A stretch of DNA of 23,933 nt, taken from Nitrolancea sp040255925 (GTDB lineage: Bacteria > Chloroflexota > Chloroflexia > Thermomicrobiales > Thermomicrobiaceae). The stretch is taken from assembly GCA_040255925.1 (NCBI GenBank), contig JBDZVX010000029.1, forward strand, positions 1 through 23,933, in the 5' to 3' direction. Positions 23,087 to 23,933 of this stretch are shown piece by piece (the first letter of the stretch is position 1; each line of letters opens with the position of its first letter). A program made the translations under genes and the position numbers. The notes below the pieces were generated by a model. That model made no database searches, was not told the DNA's origin, and saw only the letters and a program-made list of their open reading frames with translations.

Positions 23087-23933
23087 ATGGCATCGAAGGC
23101 TAGACGCAAAATACCCCAGGTACGAAGAGAACAGACGGCCATCCAGCGAAAATTCAAAGCGGATTTCGCCTGTGTGGCCTGCGCTGATGCCATTGAGCGC
23201 AGGCTACGGACCAATCCACACGTCACCGGCGTCCACATCGACTACCCAGCGCGAATCGTGAACGTTACGTACCAGTCAAAGGCGATCGGCGTGGCGGAGA
23301 TTGAGTCGATCATCTCATCATCGTGCTACGGCTGCGACTGCTCGCCGGCCAATCACCGTGGACCGGTCATTCCAGGCGAGCTGGATGGACTAGCCCACGA
23401 CGTCGATATGGCCGCCGTCACCATGAACACCGCGGCCGACCGCATGCAGTACGAATTTCCATCAACCTCAGCCGCGCGCCTTCACCACGCGGAGCTCGGT
23501 CATCGTGCAGCCACCTTGCGGGCGGCACAAACCGAGGAGGTGGCCACGCGCGCGGCTCCGGTCGAAGCGCACGCCGGCCACGCGGCGCATCCGGGCGAGC
23601 CTGGCCCAGCTGCCGGCGGGCACGACCATCACGCGGTATCGGACCCGAGCCAGGCTAGGGCGATGGAAGTGGACATGCGCAACCGCTTCATCTTCGCCCT
23701 CATCATGACGATCCCCACCGTGCTTCTCTCGTCGCTCGGCATGACGATCCTCGGGATACGGCTCGTCGCGCCGGAGATCGCCAACTGGGCCATGCTGGTC
23801 ATCTCTACCCCGATCGTCTGGTGGGCAGGCTGGCCGTTCATCGGTGGTGCCGTTAAATCGCTCAAGTACCGGGCGCTTAACATGAGCGTCCTGATCGCCA
23901 CCGGCGTCCTGGCCGCCTGGGGCTTCAGCGTGC
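23087..23933 (+). CDS. Heavy-metal P-type ATPase, CopB-like, N-terminal part
   Basis: 282 codons from the ATG at 23087 to the window edge; the gene is cut before the phosphorylation site. The in-frame GTG at 23069 is an alternative start, and neither has a clear ribosome site. Residues ~20-85 form an HMA-like domain with Cys29-x-x-Cys32 (FACVAC), followed by an unusual CYGCDC cluster (Cys80, 83, 85). A linker rich in Ala and His (HAGHAAHPGEPG then GGHDHH) precedes AMEVDMRNRF. Then come the first membrane helices: FIFALIMTIPTVLLSSLGM, WAMLVISTPIVWWAGWPFIGGAV and NMSVLIATGVLAAW. The WWAGWPFI and LNMSVLIA strings are typical of copper/silver CopB-class exporters. It probably removes Cu or Ag from the cell and may be served by the CopZ encoded 8.5 kb upstream (inference). 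Confidence 0.88.
   Translation, partial: MASKARRKIPQVRREQTAIQRKFKADFACVACADAIERRLRTNPHVTGVHIDYPARIVNVTYQSKAIGVAEIESIISSSCYGCDCSPANHRGPVIPGELDGLAHDVDMAAVTMNTAADRMQYEFPSTSAARLHHAELGHRAATLRAAQTEEVATRAAPVEAHAGHAAHPGEPGPAAGGHDHHAVSDPSQARAMEVDMRNRFIFALIMTIPTVLLSSLGMTILGIRLVAPEIANWAMLVISTPIVWWAGWPFIGGAVKSLKYRALNMSVLIATGVLAAWGFSV

Noticed and set aside
22177..23238. 353-codon minus-strand open frame
   Set aside because: It lies antisense to the haem c protein and the P-type ATPase, both of which have recognisable motifs; it has none.
1..23933. CRISPR arrays, rRNA, tRNA, transposases, prophage genes
   Set aside because: I looked for regular repeat-spacer spacing, T-arm motifs, and DDE or integrase motifs and found none.

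Overview
The window is about 24 kb of moderately high-GC bacterial chromosome with many GTG or TTG starts, clear AGGAGG-type ribosome binding sites and short operons. The protein types point to the Chloroflexota, probably the Thermomicrobia/Sphaerobacter-Nitrolancea group. These include an FtsH-like protease with a reduced N-terminus, a class A penicillin-binding protein with a proline/alanine tail, a haem_bd-type cytochrome and a GAF-PAS kinase. This placement is inference from protein resemblance; there is no rRNA here to confirm it.

Layout. 1-993: a secreted-protein gene running off the left edge, broken by an in-frame TAG, then an AT-richer gap. 994-2902: a PLP aminotransferase facing an unrecognised protein with a basic tail. 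3074-5481: a RibD-type reductase diverging from a two-gene operon (zinc-less MDR dehydrogenase plus a PTPS/QueD paralogue lacking its catalytic residues), with a palindromic repeat between them. 5542-6848: an orphan PD-(D/E)XK nuclease-like protein and a tiny membrane protein. 6849-7550: mostly non-coding, with one good minus-strand promoter. 7551-10168: a membrane protein followed by an FtsH-like AAA protease. 10472-13534: a small membrane protein and a class A PBP. 13535-14415: a gene-free gap. 14418-14722: copZ with a consensus promoter and a CsoR-type operator. 14926-16973: an ABC-2 permease and Wzt-like ATPase for surface polysaccharide export. 17092-19185: three minus-strand genes (WrbA-like flavoprotein, CxxC protein, tandem universal stress protein). 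19404-22034: a response regulator and a hybrid-domain histidine kinase diverging from them. 22361-22799: a haem c protein with an unclear start. 23087-end: the start of a CopB-like heavy-metal P-type ATPase.

Two neighbourhoods stand out. The first is the RibD-reductase/MDR/degenerate-PTPS group, which looks like a pteridine- or deazapurine-like pathway whose chemistry cannot be the standard one. The second is the two-component system whose GAF domain resembles the haem GAF of DevS/DosS and which sits divergently beside a tandem USP and a WrbA-type quinone reductase. That composition is reminiscent of the DosR dormancy/redox regulon but uses an OmpR-type regulator and a classical HisKA kinase. 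Copper handling appears twice, as copZ and as the P-type ATPase about 8.5 kb away; no csoR is present in the window.
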